Part shown: one piece after another, positions 8,639-17,513 of the stretch
Layout: each line of letters starts with the position of its first letter
Position numbering within the stretch: the stretch's first letter is position 1
Assembly: GCA_964623815.1 (NCBI GenBank)
Contig: CAZUVR010000020.1
Coordinates: 7,185-71,184 of the forward strand
Length of the DNA: 64,000 nucleotides
Direction of reading: 5' to 3'
DNA from: Chroococcopsis sp964623815
GTDB lineage: Bacteria; Cyanobacteriota; Cyanobacteriia; Cyanobacteriales; Microcystaceae
Position numbers and translations under genes: made by a program
Notes under the pieces: generated by a model
What the model was told of the DNA's origin: nothing
Seen by the model: the letters and a program-made list of their open reading frames with translations, nothing else
Databases searched by the model: none

Positions 8639-9676
8639 TTATAAGGTTACGGCTGTGGGGTGAACTAAATTTTTCTGCACTAATAACTCGGCTATCTGTA
8701 CTGCGTTGAGGGCGGCACCTTTGCGAATCTGGTCGCCGCATAACCATAATTCTAACCCGTTCTCATGGGATAAATCTCGACGGATACGGCCTACTAATAC
8801 ATCATCTTGACCTGTAGCGTCGATGGGCATGGGGAAATAATTTTTCTGCCAATCTTCCACCAGTTTCACGCCAGGGGCTTTCTGAATCAATTCCCGGGCC
8901 AGAGCGGGATCGAAGGGACGATCGAACTCCAGATTAACCGCTTCCGAGTGCGCTCTTAAAACCGGTACTCTTACGCAGGTAGCACTAAGTTTTAGTGCTG
9001 GCTCGTTAAATATCTTGCGGGTTTCGTTGACCATTTTCATTTCTTCCTCACAGTAACCCGCCTCATTGATGGGGGTGTTGTGGGGGAAGAGATTGAAAGC
9101 GAGAGGATAGGGGAAAGATTCTGTAGGCGGTGCCGAGCCTTGTAGGATAGCGCCCGCCTGAGTTTTTACTTCCTCCATCGCCCGGGCACCTGCACCGCTG
9201 GCGGACTGATAAGTTGACACCACCACCCGTTTGATCGGTTGGACTCGATGCAGGGGCCAGATAGCCACGCCGAGTAATATCGTGGTGCAATTGGGATTGG
9301 CGATAATACCGCGATGAGCGGCGGCGCTTTCGGGGTTGATTTCCGGCACTACTAAAGGCACTCCGGCATCCATCCGGAAGGCGCTGGAGTTATCGATCAT
9401 CGTCGCTCCCGACTCAACGATAGTTTTCGCCCAGGCTTTCGAGGTAGAGCCTCCTGCCGAAGCCAGAACTATATCCACGTCTTGAAAGGAATTTTCGTTA
9501 ACCGCCTCTATTTCTAATGTTTCGCCCCCGAAAGTTAGGGTTTTTCCCGCCGATCGAGGTGATGCTAACAATTTTAGAGACGACAGCGGAAATCGCCTTT
9601 CGATTAATAACTCCAGAATTTCCGTTCCTACCGCTCCCGTTGCTCCTAAAATTGCCAGACGTACAGATTGATTCAA
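8639..9676 (-). CDS. asd: Aspartate-semialdehyde dehydrogenase
   Basis: Catalyses NADPH-dependent reduction of aspartyl phosphate to the semialdehyde, the branch point to lysine, methionine and threonine. The N-terminal GATGAVG is the nucleotide-binding loop, the catalytic cysteine sits in ANPNCTT (Cys130 in my numbering) and a conserved histidine lies in VLRAHSEAV. The open frame extends to an ATG at 9691, but the only good Shine-Dalgarno sequence (GGAGGT, 9684-9689) lies inside that extension, seven bases before a TTG at 9674-9676. I take the TTG as start (345 residues), giving a protein that begins MNQSVRLAILG. Confidence 0.93.
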   Translation of the reverse strand: MNQSVRLAILGATGAVGTEILELLIERRFPLSSLKLLASPRSAGKTLTFGGETLEIEAVNENSFQDVDIVLASAGGSTSKAWAKTIVESGATMIDNSSAFRMDAGVPLVVPEINPESAAAHRGIIANPNCTTILLGVAIWPLHRVQPIKRVVVSTYQSASGAGARAMEEVKTQAGAILQGSAPPTESFPYPLAFNLFPHNTPINEAGYCEEEMKMVNETRKIFNEPALKLSATCVRVPVLRAHSEAVNLEFDRPFDPALARELIQKAPGVKLVEDWQKNYFPMPIDATGQDDVLVGRIRRDLSHENGLELWLCGDQIRKGAALNAVQIAELLVQKNLVHPTAVTL

Positions 9677-9683
9677 GTAATTT

Positions 9684-9689
9684 ACCTCC
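9684..9689 (-). promoter_or_regulatory. Ribosome binding site deciding a TTG start for asd
   Basis: GGAGGT on the minus strand overlaps the G of an upstream in-frame ATG (9691) and stands seven bases before the TTG at 9676. No comparable sequence precedes the ATG. Confidence 0.7.
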
Positions 9690-10016
9690 ATTAAGTGAGT
9701 AAGTTAAGGGTATGTATAGCTTTAATCTCAAAAAGGTCCAAAACCAAAATATTTTTATTAATATCAATATGTATTCTTACCTTACCACCATACGGGGAGT
9801 GAGTATAGAATCGTCGTCTTTTCAATTCCCGACTCCCAATTCCCGATTCCCAATTCCCCCTCTTTGTAACAAAGACAACCAAACCTGCTCTAGTACGGGT
9901 AAAATAAAAAGATTGTGACGGCTCAGGGGAGTAATGAGGATATGCCCCTAGAATAGCATGAGAAGGGATCGACCTTGTCACATCCTCTATTGAAGTTGTT
10001 AGAGATAGAAAAATCG
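9690..10016. promoter_or_regulatory. asd/tig divergent intergenic region
   Basis: About 330 bases between divergent operons. The asd-proximal third is AT-rich and probably carries promoters. The middle holds a heptameric repeat tract (listed separately). A GTA near 9772 has TAC at nine rather than eight bases, so it is not an NtcA site. I see no structured RNA or small gene. Confidence 0.4.
9823..9860. repeat. STRR-like heptameric repeat tract
   Basis: Five units of the type AATTCCC/GACTCCC/GATTCCC follow one another between asd and tig. The same 7-bp pattern recurs on both strands at five other places in the window (near 19.4, 36.8, 40.0, 41.0 and 49.2 kb). Short tandemly repeated repetitive sequences are known from cyanobacterial genomes. 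Confidence 0.8.
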
Positions 10017-11402
10017 ATGAAAGTTACCCAGGAGAAACTCCCTGACAGTCAGATTGGCTTAGAAATAGAAATTTCGGGCGAAATCACCCAGAAAACCTAT
10101 GAAAACGTCATTCAAAATTTAGCCCGCTCGATTCAGTTACCGGGGTTTCGGAAGGGAAAAATCCCGAGACAGGTCTTAATTCAGAGAATCGGCATCAAAA
10201 GACTGAAAGCGGAAGCATTAGAAAAAGTCATCCAGGATGGATTGAATCAAGCGATTAAAGCGGAAGATATTCAATCTCTAGGCAATTATAAATTAATATC
10301 TAATTTTGACGAGTTGGTTGAAAGCTACGAACCCGGCCAAACCTTAACTTTTAACGCCTCTATCGATGTACCCCCCACAGTTACCCTAGGGGATTATAAA
10401 AACCTCACCGTCACAGCCGAAGAGTCGGTATTTGACCCCCAAGTGGTGGAAGATTGGCTCAGCGATAAACAGAAAGAACAGGCTACTTTAGTACCCGTAG
10501 AAGACAGGGGAGCCGAACTCGGAGACGTGGCTATAGTAGATTACAGCGCGGTGAGCGCCGATAGCCAAGAACCTTTAGAAGACGTGCAGGGCACAGATTT
10601 ACGGGTAGATATGGAGGAAGGGAAATTCATCTCGGGTATGGTAGAGGGTATCGTGGGCATGAAACCGGGCGATACGAAAGAGTTACCCCTGACTTTTCCA
10701 GCCGATTACCCCGTCGAGGATCTAGCCAGTAAAGAAGTGATTTTTACCATCATTCTCAAAGAACTGAAAGAGAAGGAATTACCAGAGCTAGACGATGACT
10801 TTGCCCAAGAGGTAAGTGAATACGAGACTTTAGAAGAATTAAAGGCAACTTTAGAGGAACGTTACCGCTCGCAAAGCGAAAAAGAAGCCAAAGATAATAT
10901 CCATAGCGCCCTAGTGGCAGCTTTGGTGAAAGATGCCGAGTTCGATATTCCCGACACCTTAATCCAGCAGGAAATAACCGACATCCTCACCCAAACCTTC
11001 GCCCAGATGGAACAGATGGGGATCAATGTCCGACAGTTATTCACTCAGGAAAACCTGCCAAAAATGAGGGATAATGCCCGTCCCGATGCGATCGCCCGCT
11101 TGAAAAATACCCTCGCCATCGCCAAGGTAGCCGAACTGGAAAAAATCGAATTAGAGGCAAGTGCGGTGAAAAATCGCATGGGGGAAATTCTCAGACAAAT
11201 CTCGCGTCAGGAAGTGGATATGGAAAGACTCGAAGAAATAGTCAGAGAAGAATTGCTGACGGCAAAAACCCTAGACTGGCTACAGGAAAACAGTCAGGTT
11301 AACCTCGTTCCTAAAGGTAGCCTGACGGAAGACGAGGAATCGGCGGCGGAATCTTCAGCCAGTAATACTATAGACGTAGAGGCAATCAGCGAAGAAGAGT
11401 AA
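10017..11402 (+). CDS. tig: Trigger factor
   Basis: Ribosome-bound chaperone and peptidyl-prolyl isomerase acting on nascent chains. The ribosome-docking motif GFRKGKIPR is at about residues 43-51, the FKBP-type isomerase domain spans about 150-240 (IVDYSAV, VEGIVGMKPG), and the remainder is the helical chaperone domain with a Ser/Glu-rich tail. I chose the ATG at 10017 (461 residues, MKVTQEKLP) instead of an upstream TTG because this is the conserved trigger factor N-terminus. It leads tig-clpP-clpX. Confidence 0.96.
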   Translation: MKVTQEKLPDSQIGLEIEISGEITQKTYENVIQNLARSIQLPGFRKGKIPRQVLIQRIGIKRLKAEALEKVIQDGLNQAIKAEDIQSLGNYKLISNFDELVESYEPGQTLTFNASIDVPPTVTLGDYKNLTVTAEESVFDPQVVEDWLSDKQKEQATLVPVEDRGAELGDVAIVDYSAVSADSQEPLEDVQGTDLRVDMEEGKFISGMVEGIVGMKPGDTKELPLTFPADYPVEDLASKEVIFTIILKELKEKELPELDDDFAQEVSEYETLEELKATLEERYRSQSEKEAKDNIHSALVAALVKDAEFDIPDTLIQQEITDILTQTFAQMEQMGINVRQLFTQENLPKMRDNARPDAIARLKNTLAIAKVAELEKIELEASAVKNRMGEILRQISRQEVDMERLEEIVREELLTAKTLDWLQENSQVNLVPKGSLTEDEESAAESSASNTIDVEAISEEE

Positions 11403-11415
11403 CAATTTTTACACC

Positions 11416-11499
11416 GGGGATTGAGTAGAGAAAGGCAAAAGAATCACCATTATCCGAAAACTTAAGGCATAATGTAAGGTACAGACGGACTCAATCCCC
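11416..11499 (+). repeat. Long-range inverted repeat in the tig-clpP spacer
   Basis: GGGGATTGAGT at 11416-11426 is repeated exactly in inverted orientation at 11489-11499, separated by 62 bases. The pair fills the tig-clpP spacer and ends 26 bases before clpP. It could fold into an RNA stem that separates or stabilises the transcripts, or frame an internal clpP promoter. Confidence 0.5.
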
Positions 11500-11525
11500 A
11501 TTCGATCGACTATTGCGTTATCATA

Positions 11526-12203
11526 ATGTTTCAATCAACATCCCCCAATCATCCCGTTACTAATCGTCGTTCCCTGCTGATTGAATCGGTTTTACCGGTA
11601 GTAATCGAACAATCAGGGATGGGAGAGCGAGCTTTTGATATATACTCGCGCCTACTGAGAGAACGGATCATCTTCCTCGGTACACCAGTAGATGACAACG
11701 TAGCCGATTCGATCGTTGCCCAGTTACTCTATTTAGAAGCGGAAGACCCAGAAAAAGACATCCAGCTGTATATTAATTCCCCCGGTGGCTCGGTATACGC
11801 GGGTCTGGCAATATACGATACAATGCAACAAATCCGCCCCGACGTAGTGACGATTTGCTTCGGTTTGGCGGCTTCTATGGGCGCTTTTCTCCTCTCCGGA
11901 GGAACGAAAGGTAAAAGAATGTCTCTACCCAGTAGTAGGATCATGATCCATCAACCGATCGGCGGTGCCCAGGGACAGGCGATCGAGATCGATATACAAG
12001 CGAAAGAAATCCTCTATATCAAACGCCGTCTCAATGAGATGTTAGCGAACCACACAGGGCAACCCCTGGAGAAAATAGCTAACGACACCGAGCGCGATTT
12101 TTATATGTCGGCCTACGAAGCCAAAGAATATGGACTGATAGATCAAGTGATCTCGCGTCCAGAAATGTCCGATCCCAGTATACCCGTTACCTCTCTAAAA
12201 TAA
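11526..12203 (+). CDS. clpP: ATP-dependent Clp protease proteolytic subunit
   Basis: Serine peptidase forming the double-heptamer barrel used with ClpX and other Clp ATPases. The catalytic triad is visible as Ser117 (GLAASMGA), His142 (RIMIHQP) and Asp191 (TERDFYMS). At 225 residues it has a slightly long N-terminal propeptide-like region. The next gene, eleven bases downstream, is clpX, so this is the ClpX-linked ClpP paralogue (clpP2 position in Synechocystis). Confidence 0.96.
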   Translation: MFQSTSPNHPVTNRRSLLIESVLPVVIEQSGMGERAFDIYSRLLRERIIFLGTPVDDNVADSIVAQLLYLEAEDPEKDIQLYINSPGGSVYAGLAIYDTMQQIRPDVVTICFGLAASMGAFLLSGGTKGKRMSLPSSRIMIHQPIGGAQGQAIEIDIQAKEILYIKRRLNEMLANHTGQPLEKIANDTERDFYMSAYEAKEYGLIDQVISRPEMSDPSIPVTSLK

Positions 12204-12214
12204 ATTAATGGCTT

Positions 12215-13546
12215 ATGTCTAAATATGACTCCCACCTAAAATGTTCGTTCTGCGGCAAATCCCAGGAACAGGTTAGAAAACTAATCGCTGGCCCGGGAGT
12301 CTATATCTGTGATGAATGTGTGGAACTATGTAACGAGATACTAGACGAGGAACTGATCGAACCCACTCCCATCAACGCCTCGGACGATAGAGGGCAAAAA
12401 CGGAAAAATAGCCGCGATCGCCGCCCCTGGGATCAAATTCCCAAACCAAGAGAGATCAAAAAATATCTCGACGAGTACGTTATCGGGCAACAGGAAGCGA
12501 AGAAAGTTCTCTCCGTCGCTGTATACAACCACTACAAACGTCTCAAAGACATCCAAGCTAAAAAATCTGGTTTAGGTAGCCCCGATGAAGGGGTAGAGCT
12601 GCAAAAGTCCAATATCCTGCTCATCGGGCCCACCGGTTCCGGTAAAACCCTACTTGCTCAAACCCTCGCCAAAATCCTCGATGTGCCCTTCGCCGTAGCC
12701 GACGCTACCACCCTCACTGAAGCCGGTTACGTAGGGGAAGATGTGGAGAATATCCTCTTAAGGCTCCTACAGGTAGCCGATTTGGATGTGGAAGAAGCGC
12801 AAAGAGGCATTATCTACATCGATGAGATCGATAAGATAGCCAGGAAAAGCGAAAACCCATCTATCACGCGCGATGTCTCTGGCGAAGGAGTACAACAAGC
12901 TCTGTTGAAAATGTTAGAGGGCACCATCGCCAACGTACCCCCTCAAGGCGGACGAAAACACCCCTATCAAGACTGCATTCAAATCGACACCAGTAACATC
13001 CTCTTCATCTGCGGTGGTGCCTTCGTCGGCTTAGATAAAGTCGTAGAGCAGAGAATGGGTAAAAAGTCAATGGGATTTATAAAATCAGGAGAAGGTCAGG
13101 AGAGTGTGGAAAAACGCTCATCGGATCTGTTGACTCATTTACAACCGGATGATCTAGTCAAATTCGGCATGATACCCGAATTCGTGGGCAGGATACCCGT
13201 ACTGGCATCCCTAGAGCCGCTCACCGAAGAAACCTTGATGGCTATATTGACCCAACCCCGCAACGCCCTAGTCAAGCAGTATCAGAAACTGCTGAAGATG
13301 GATAACGTACAGCTAGAGTTCAAGAGCGACGCGGTACAGGCGATCGCCCAAGAAGCCCACCGACGCAAAACCGGGGCGCGGGCCCTACGCGGTATCGTGG
13401 AAGAATTGATGTTAGAAGTGATGTACGAGTTGCCCTCGCGCAAGGACGTAAAACGCTGTCTGATAACTAAGGAGATGGTAGAGAAACGCTCGACAGCGGA
13501 AATACTCCAGCATCCCTCATCTCTACCCAATCAGGAATCAGCCTAA
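12215..13546 (+). CDS. clpX: ATP-dependent Clp protease ATP-binding subunit ClpX
   Basis: AAA+ unfoldase feeding substrates to ClpP. The N-terminal zinc domain has Cys10, Cys13, Cys32 and Cys35. Walker A is GPTGSGKT at 138-145 and Walker B is IIYIDEID near 204-211. The ClpP-docking loop, usually IGF, reads MGF here (KKSMGFIKSG). The sensor 2 region RKTGARALRG and the C-terminus are complete at 443 residues. It lies between clpP and cpcE in one transcription direction with short gaps. Confidence 0.97.
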   Translation: MSKYDSHLKCSFCGKSQEQVRKLIAGPGVYICDECVELCNEILDEELIEPTPINASDDRGQKRKNSRDRRPWDQIPKPREIKKYLDEYVIGQQEAKKVLSVAVYNHYKRLKDIQAKKSGLGSPDEGVELQKSNILLIGPTGSGKTLLAQTLAKILDVPFAVADATTLTEAGYVGEDVENILLRLLQVADLDVEEAQRGIIYIDEIDKIARKSENPSITRDVSGEGVQQALLKMLEGTIANVPPQGGRKHPYQDCIQIDTSNILFICGGAFVGLDKVVEQRMGKKSMGFIKSGEGQESVEKRSSDLLTHLQPDDLVKFGMIPEFVGRIPVLASLEPLTEETLMAILTQPRNALVKQYQKLLKMDNVQLEFKSDAVQAIAQEAHRRKTGARALRGIVEELMLEVMYELPSRKDVKRCLITKEMVEKRSTAEILQHPSSLPNQESA

Positions 13547-13551
13547 GATTC

Positions 13552-14358
13552 ATGTCTTCCGTGGAACAACAAACAGCCCAACAGATAACTCGGGAACAAG
13601 CGATCGCCAACCTGAAACAAACCGAAGACCCAGGAGCCAGATATTATGCCGCTTGGTGGCTCGGTAAATTTCGGGTGAGCGATAGGGAAGCTATCGAGGC
13701 TCTAATCCTAGCCCTGACTGATGAGGTCGATCGCACTCCCGACGGAGGCTATCCCCTACGTCGTAACGCGGCCACCGCTTTAGGCAAACTGGGGAATAAT
13801 TCCGCTGTACCAGCTCTGATCGATTGTTTGGAGTGCGAAGATTACTATGTCAGGGAGTCGGCGGCTCAGGCTTTAGAAATGTTGGGGGATAGTCGGGCCA
13901 TACCGGATTTAGGGCGAAAACTAGCCGGGGGCGTAGAGGCAGCCACGGGAGTACCCGGCAAACCCTACCTGAAACAACCCTACGAAGCCATCATCGAAGC
14001 CCTGGGAACTTTAGGAGCTACCGAGGCGATCGATTCTATCTTACCCTTCCTCGATCACCCCACCGAAAAAGTTCGCTACGCCGCCGCGAGAAGCCTCTAT
14101 CAGTTGACAAAAGAGCCAAAATATGCTGAGGTCTTGATGAGGGCACTAGAAGGGAAGGAGTTACAGTTAAGGAGATCGGCGTTAATGGATTTAGGGGCGA
14201 TCGATTACCTGGGTGCGGCAGATGCGATCGCGGCCACCTTTGCGGAAAACAGCTTGAAATTAGTAGCCTTGAAAGGGTTGTTAGAGAATCATCTAAAAGA
14301 TAGAGAACCGAACCGAGACACCTGGCGGGTATTATCGTTAATGGATGATCTGCTATAG
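13552..14358 (+). CDS. cpcE: Phycocyanobilin lyase subunit CpcE (HEAT repeats)
   Basis: CpcE and CpcF together attach phycocyanobilin to Cys84 of the phycocyanin alpha subunit. This 268-residue protein consists of PBS-lyase HEAT repeats (for example VRESAAQALEMLGD, VRYAAARSLYQL). It begins with the EQAIANLKQTEDPGARYYA type of segment characteristic of CpcE, with a conserved YYAAWWLG. It starts five bases after the clpX stop, so it is probably cotranscribed with the chaperone/protease genes. No cpcBA genes are in the window. Confidence 0.85.
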   Translation: MSSVEQQTAQQITREQAIANLKQTEDPGARYYAAWWLGKFRVSDREAIEALILALTDEVDRTPDGGYPLRRNAATALGKLGNNSAVPALIDCLECEDYYVRESAAQALEMLGDSRAIPDLGRKLAGGVEAATGVPGKPYLKQPYEAIIEALGTLGATEAIDSILPFLDHPTEKVRYAAARSLYQLTKEPKYAEVLMRALEGKELQLRRSALMDLGAIDYLGAADAIAATFAENSLKLVALKGLLENHLKDREPNRDTWRVLSLMDDLL

Positions 14359-14364
14359 AAAGGA

Positions 14365-14991
14365 ATGCAAAGTAAAGACGTAAGAGAACTAATCGCGGCG
14401 GTGGAGAAAGCCGATTCCGCCAACGGCCTGTTTCTGGCGGTGAAAAATTTAGCCACCGCCCGCACTCCAGAGGCTATCCCGACATTGATTGAAGTTCTGG
14501 GTTTTAACAATCCCGGTGCCTCGGTGGCTGCCGTAGACGGATTGATCGCCCTGGGCAAAGAGGCCGTCCCCTATCTGTTGACCGGGATGGACGGATATAA
14601 TTACGGTGCCAGGGCTTGGGCGACAAGAGCATTAGCGGGGATAGGAGACGTTAGAGGTTTGTCTCTGTTGGTAGATGCAACCCTGAACGATTTCTCTCTC
14701 AGCGTTCGGAGATCGGCCGCCCGAGGCTTAGGAAACTTAAATTTTGACGATTTACCCGAACAAGAAAAAATAGAAGCTCAAGAACAAGTTTTTCAAGTAT
14801 TAACAAAAGCCTTAAAAGATCCCGAGTGGGTAGTACGTTACGCCGCCGTAGTAGGACTAGAAAAATTAGGCTCAGCATCTGCAACATTTAAAGATAAAAT
14901 TAGTCAGGAGTTACTAGTATCATCTCAGCAAGAAACAGAGTTAGTGGTGAGGGTGCGTACCGACAGAGCGAGGCAAATAGTATCAACATGA
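14365..14991 (+). CDS. cpcF: Phycocyanobilin lyase subunit CpcF (HEAT repeats)
   Basis: Partner of CpcE in the heterodimeric alpha-phycocyanin lyase. The 208 residues are HEAT/Armadillo-like repeats, with typical CpcF features such as the N-terminal VRELIAAVEKADSANGL stretch and the YNYGARAWATRALAGIGD segment. It starts six bases after cpcE. Its stop codon overlaps the start of the following ABC permease gene by four bases (ATGA), indicating translational coupling. Confidence 0.85.
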   Translation: MQSKDVRELIAAVEKADSANGLFLAVKNLATARTPEAIPTLIEVLGFNNPGASVAAVDGLIALGKEAVPYLLTGMDGYNYGARAWATRALAGIGDVRGLSLLVDATLNDFSLSVRRSAARGLGNLNFDDLPEQEKIEAQEQVFQVLTKALKDPEWVVRYAAVVGLEKLGSASATFKDKISQELLVSSQQETELVVRVRTDRARQIVST

Positions 14992-15761
14992 AATATTGGT
15001 TAGAAACCATCGCTGTAGCTCAGAGAATTTTAACTGAGTTACTGAGACGGAAGCGAAGTTTAATAGTCTGGTCTATATTCCCGATCTGTGTACTGTTATT
15101 GAACGGTTATATTTTAGAGGGTAAAGCCCACATATCCATAGCCGAAGCTATGGGACGAGCCGCCTCGCCGACTCTAATAGGAGCGGCACTTTTTTTTAGT
15201 TGTATGGGGGGAACCGTCTCGACGATCGTATCGGAAAGAGAACAACAAACTCTCAAGAGACTGTTTTTATCTCCTTTAAGTGGGGTTTCTTATTTTTTTG
15301 GTATATTTATCGCTCATACTGTAATAGCACTAGGGCAAATTGGTCTGGTTTACCTGATAGCTTTTGCCTACGGTGCTAGTTTTAAAGGCTCTCTCTTGGC
15401 TTCAATGGTAATTATCATATTAACTGTGATTTCCTATGTCGGTATCGGTTTTATCTTAGGGACTCAAATAGCAAGGCGGACAGAAGATGTTAACGCTATA
15501 GTCGGTAGTTTCGGAGTGCCCTTATTAATTTTAGGTGGTGTTTTCTTACCTACCGATCTATTTCCCAAAAAGTTATTAGATTTAGCTCAATATAATCCTA
15601 TATATCACATGAATGAGGGATTGGGGCTGGTCTGGCTTAAGGGAAAAAGTTTAAGTGAGCTCGGCGAGCATTTTACTTTTTTATGGATCTTTTCCTGCTT
15701 GACAATCCTAGCGGGTTGGATGATGTATCGGCAAATGTTAACTTTAGAAAGAAGACTGTAA
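14988..15761 (+). CDS. ABC-2 type exporter permease
   Basis: Membrane subunit of a type-2 ABC exporter. The 257 residues contain six predicted helices with a cytoplasmic N-terminus, and the central SEREQQTLKRLFLSPLSG is the coupling segment of the ABC-2 (drug/lipid exporter) family. The gene overlaps cpcF by four bases and is followed two bases later by its ATPase. The substrate cannot be told. The linkage to phycobilin lyase genes may be incidental. Confidence 0.85.
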   Translation: MKYWLETIAVAQRILTELLRRKRSLIVWSIFPICVLLLNGYILEGKAHISIAEAMGRAASPTLIGAALFFSCMGGTVSTIVSEREQQTLKRLFLSPLSGVSYFFGIFIAHTVIALGQIGLVYLIAFAYGASFKGSLLASMVIIILTVISYVGIGFILGTQIARRTEDVNAIVGSFGVPLLILGGVFLPTDLFPKKLLDLAQYNPIYHMNEGLGLVWLKGKSLSELGEHFTFLWIFSCLTILAGWMMYRQMLTLERRL

Positions 15762-15763
15762 CG

Positions 15764-16657
15764 ATGCTTCAGTTAAAAGATGTTAGAAAATCTTTCGGGA
15801 AAAGAATAGTTTTAGACGATCTGGATTTACGGATCGAGCAGGGAGAAATTTACGGGTTATTGGGGCCTAACGGCGCGGGAAAGACCACCACTATTAATCT
15901 GATTTGTAATTTGATGAATCCGGATAGCGGGTTCATTAGTTTTAATCATTTTCCCATCGATAGGATTAATAAACGCTGGATAGGTATCGCGCCGCAAGAG
16001 AATTTGTTATATAAGAGTTTGAGCTGTCGGGAAAATTTAAGTTTCTTCGCTCAAATTTATGGACTGAGTAAACAGGAGCAACGCGAGAGGATTAAGAGAA
16101 GTTTAGCCGCAGTTAATTTATCGGAGCGGGCTGATTCTCCCATCGATACTCTCTCGGGCGGGATGCAGAGGCGGATGAATATTGCTACCGCGATCGTACA
16201 TCAGCCGAAATTGTTAATATTAGACGAACCCACCACCGGCTTAGATATAGAAACCCGTTATGAAATCTGGAAATTGATCCAGAATTTGAGCCAACAGGGT
16301 ATGACGATTTTATTAACCACCCACCTATTAGATGAAGCTCAACACCTATGTCACAGAATCGGCATCATTAAAGGGGGGAAGATTATTAAGGAAGGTAATT
16401 TAAGCCAATTGCGGCAGATAATACCGGCTAAAGAAATTATCGTCATCGAAACGGAAGAACCCGAAAGAGCGATCGCTCGGGGACGCTCCCTCGGTTTCAC
16501 CCCCAAATCCTATGGCCAGAATCTAGCCTTCTGGTTGCCGAAAACCTACGAATTAAACGAGATCATCGGCTGTTTTGATGGGATAAATATTAATTCGATC
16601 GCCCGGCAATCGGTGCAACTAGAACATATTTATTTAGAAATTATGAATTTAGACTGA
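15764..16657 (+). CDS. ABC exporter ATP-binding protein
   Basis: Nucleotide-binding subunit for the preceding permease. Walker A is GPNGAGKTTT, the ABC signature is LSGGMQRR and Walker B is LLILDEPTTGLD, followed by the switch histidine in LLTTHLLDEA. A C-terminal domain of about 80 residues follows, as in CcmA/DrrA-type subunits. I chose the ATG at 15764 (297 residues); an upstream ATG at 15683 would overlap the permease by 79 bases and give a non-conserved extension. Confidence 0.92.
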   Translation: MLQLKDVRKSFGKRIVLDDLDLRIEQGEIYGLLGPNGAGKTTTINLICNLMNPDSGFISFNHFPIDRINKRWIGIAPQENLLYKSLSCRENLSFFAQIYGLSKQEQRERIKRSLAAVNLSERADSPIDTLSGGMQRRMNIATAIVHQPKLLILDEPTTGLDIETRYEIWKLIQNLSQQGMTILLTTHLLDEAQHLCHRIGIIKGGKIIKEGNLSQLRQIIPAKEIIVIETEEPERAIARGRSLGFTPKSYGQNLAFWLPKTYELNEIIGCFDGININSIARQSVQLEHIYLEIMNLD

Positions 16658-16665
16658 AGTAGATG

Positions 16666-17427
16666 TTAAGCGATCGCTTCCTGTAGTTTAGGGTTACTGT
16701 ACCAGCTATAGATACCGGATCTCACCGGTTCGATATTTAATTCCGCCCGTAAATCTTCAAGCTGACGCTCTAATAATTCCTCCCATTTCACGGGGAATAG
16801 AGGTTTAGCATTAGCCCCCATTTCCAGACCATCGCTGATGAGGCGGAATTGATAACCTAGAGTTCTCGCCTGTTCGCTCGGATTCTCTGCCTCCCCATAA
16901 AGCTTTTCGCCTTTCAAGAAAGTCATTAGCATAGAGATCAGATCGACGAACACAAAAGCCGGATAACGAATTTGAGCGGCGAAAACAGAAATAACGCCGA
17001 ACTCACCGAAATTATCCATACTGAACCCAGTAACTATGTGATGAATATCGTGAGTCTTATACACCCGGAAGGTAATATATTCCTCTTCCTTCCCGAAACT
17101 AGCCGGAGTCCGGTAAAAATCGGGATCGTAGCCCATCGCGGTCATTATTTTAGCGTAAGTCCAACCGAGAGAGCCTTTGGGCATTTTTAGCATGGCATCT
17201 ATATCGTATCGAGGCCCCACATAACGCTCTGCTAACATAGCTGCCGAAGTTGGATTTAACTGAACTGCTTTGACACATAATCCCATTGCCCGGCTCGAAT
17301 GAAGTTTTTCGCTCAGATCGAATATATTATTCACATCGCTTCCACTCCCAGCCGCGTAATTAACCAGTTCTAAAAACTGCTCCATATTTTCCGGAGTGAC
17401 CATTTTATCGATATACTTAAAGCTCAT
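16666..17427 (-). CDS. COQ4-family protein
   Basis: COQ4 proteins support ubiquinone synthesis in eukaryotes and proteobacteria and carry a zinc-binding HDxxH-x11-E motif. This 253-residue protein has exactly that motif: His126, Asp127, His130 and Glu142 (THDIHHIV...FGEFG), within the COQ4-like region beginning LGWTYAKIMTAMGYDP. Cyanobacteria use plastoquinone and do not make ubiquinone, so the native role is uncertain; a function in prenylquinone metabolism is an inference. It lies 86 bases downstream of the CHAT gene on the same strand, separated by a terminator-like hairpin, and converges with the ABC ATPase gene eight bases away. Confidence 0.82.
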   Translation of the reverse strand: MSFKYIDKMVTPENMEQFLELVNYAAGSGSDVNNIFDLSEKLHSSRAMGLCVKAVQLNPTSAAMLAERYVGPRYDIDAMLKMPKGSLGWTYAKIMTAMGYDPDFYRTPASFGKEEEYITFRVYKTHDIHHIVTGFSMDNFGEFGVISVFAAQIRYPAFVFVDLISMLMTFLKGEKLYGEAENPSEQARTLGYQFRLISDGLEMGANAKPLFPVKWEELLERQLEDLRAELNIEPVRSGIYSWYSNPKLQEAIA

Positions 17428-17460
17428 TCTGTTGTCCTCGAATTGCGTAGTGATAAAATA

Positions 17461-17478
17461 GGCGAGGTTTTCCTTGCC
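17461..17478 (-). terminator. Terminator-like hairpin after the CHAT operon
   Basis: On the minus strand GGCAAGG, a loop AAAA and CCTCGCC (one A/C mismatch) are followed by TATTTT, 35 bases after the CHAT gene stop. It would separate the secretion/CHAT operon from the COQ4-like gene. Confidence 0.45.
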
Positions 17479-17513
17479 AATCTCATCTTATAACGGCGGC
17501 AGGATAAGCGATA

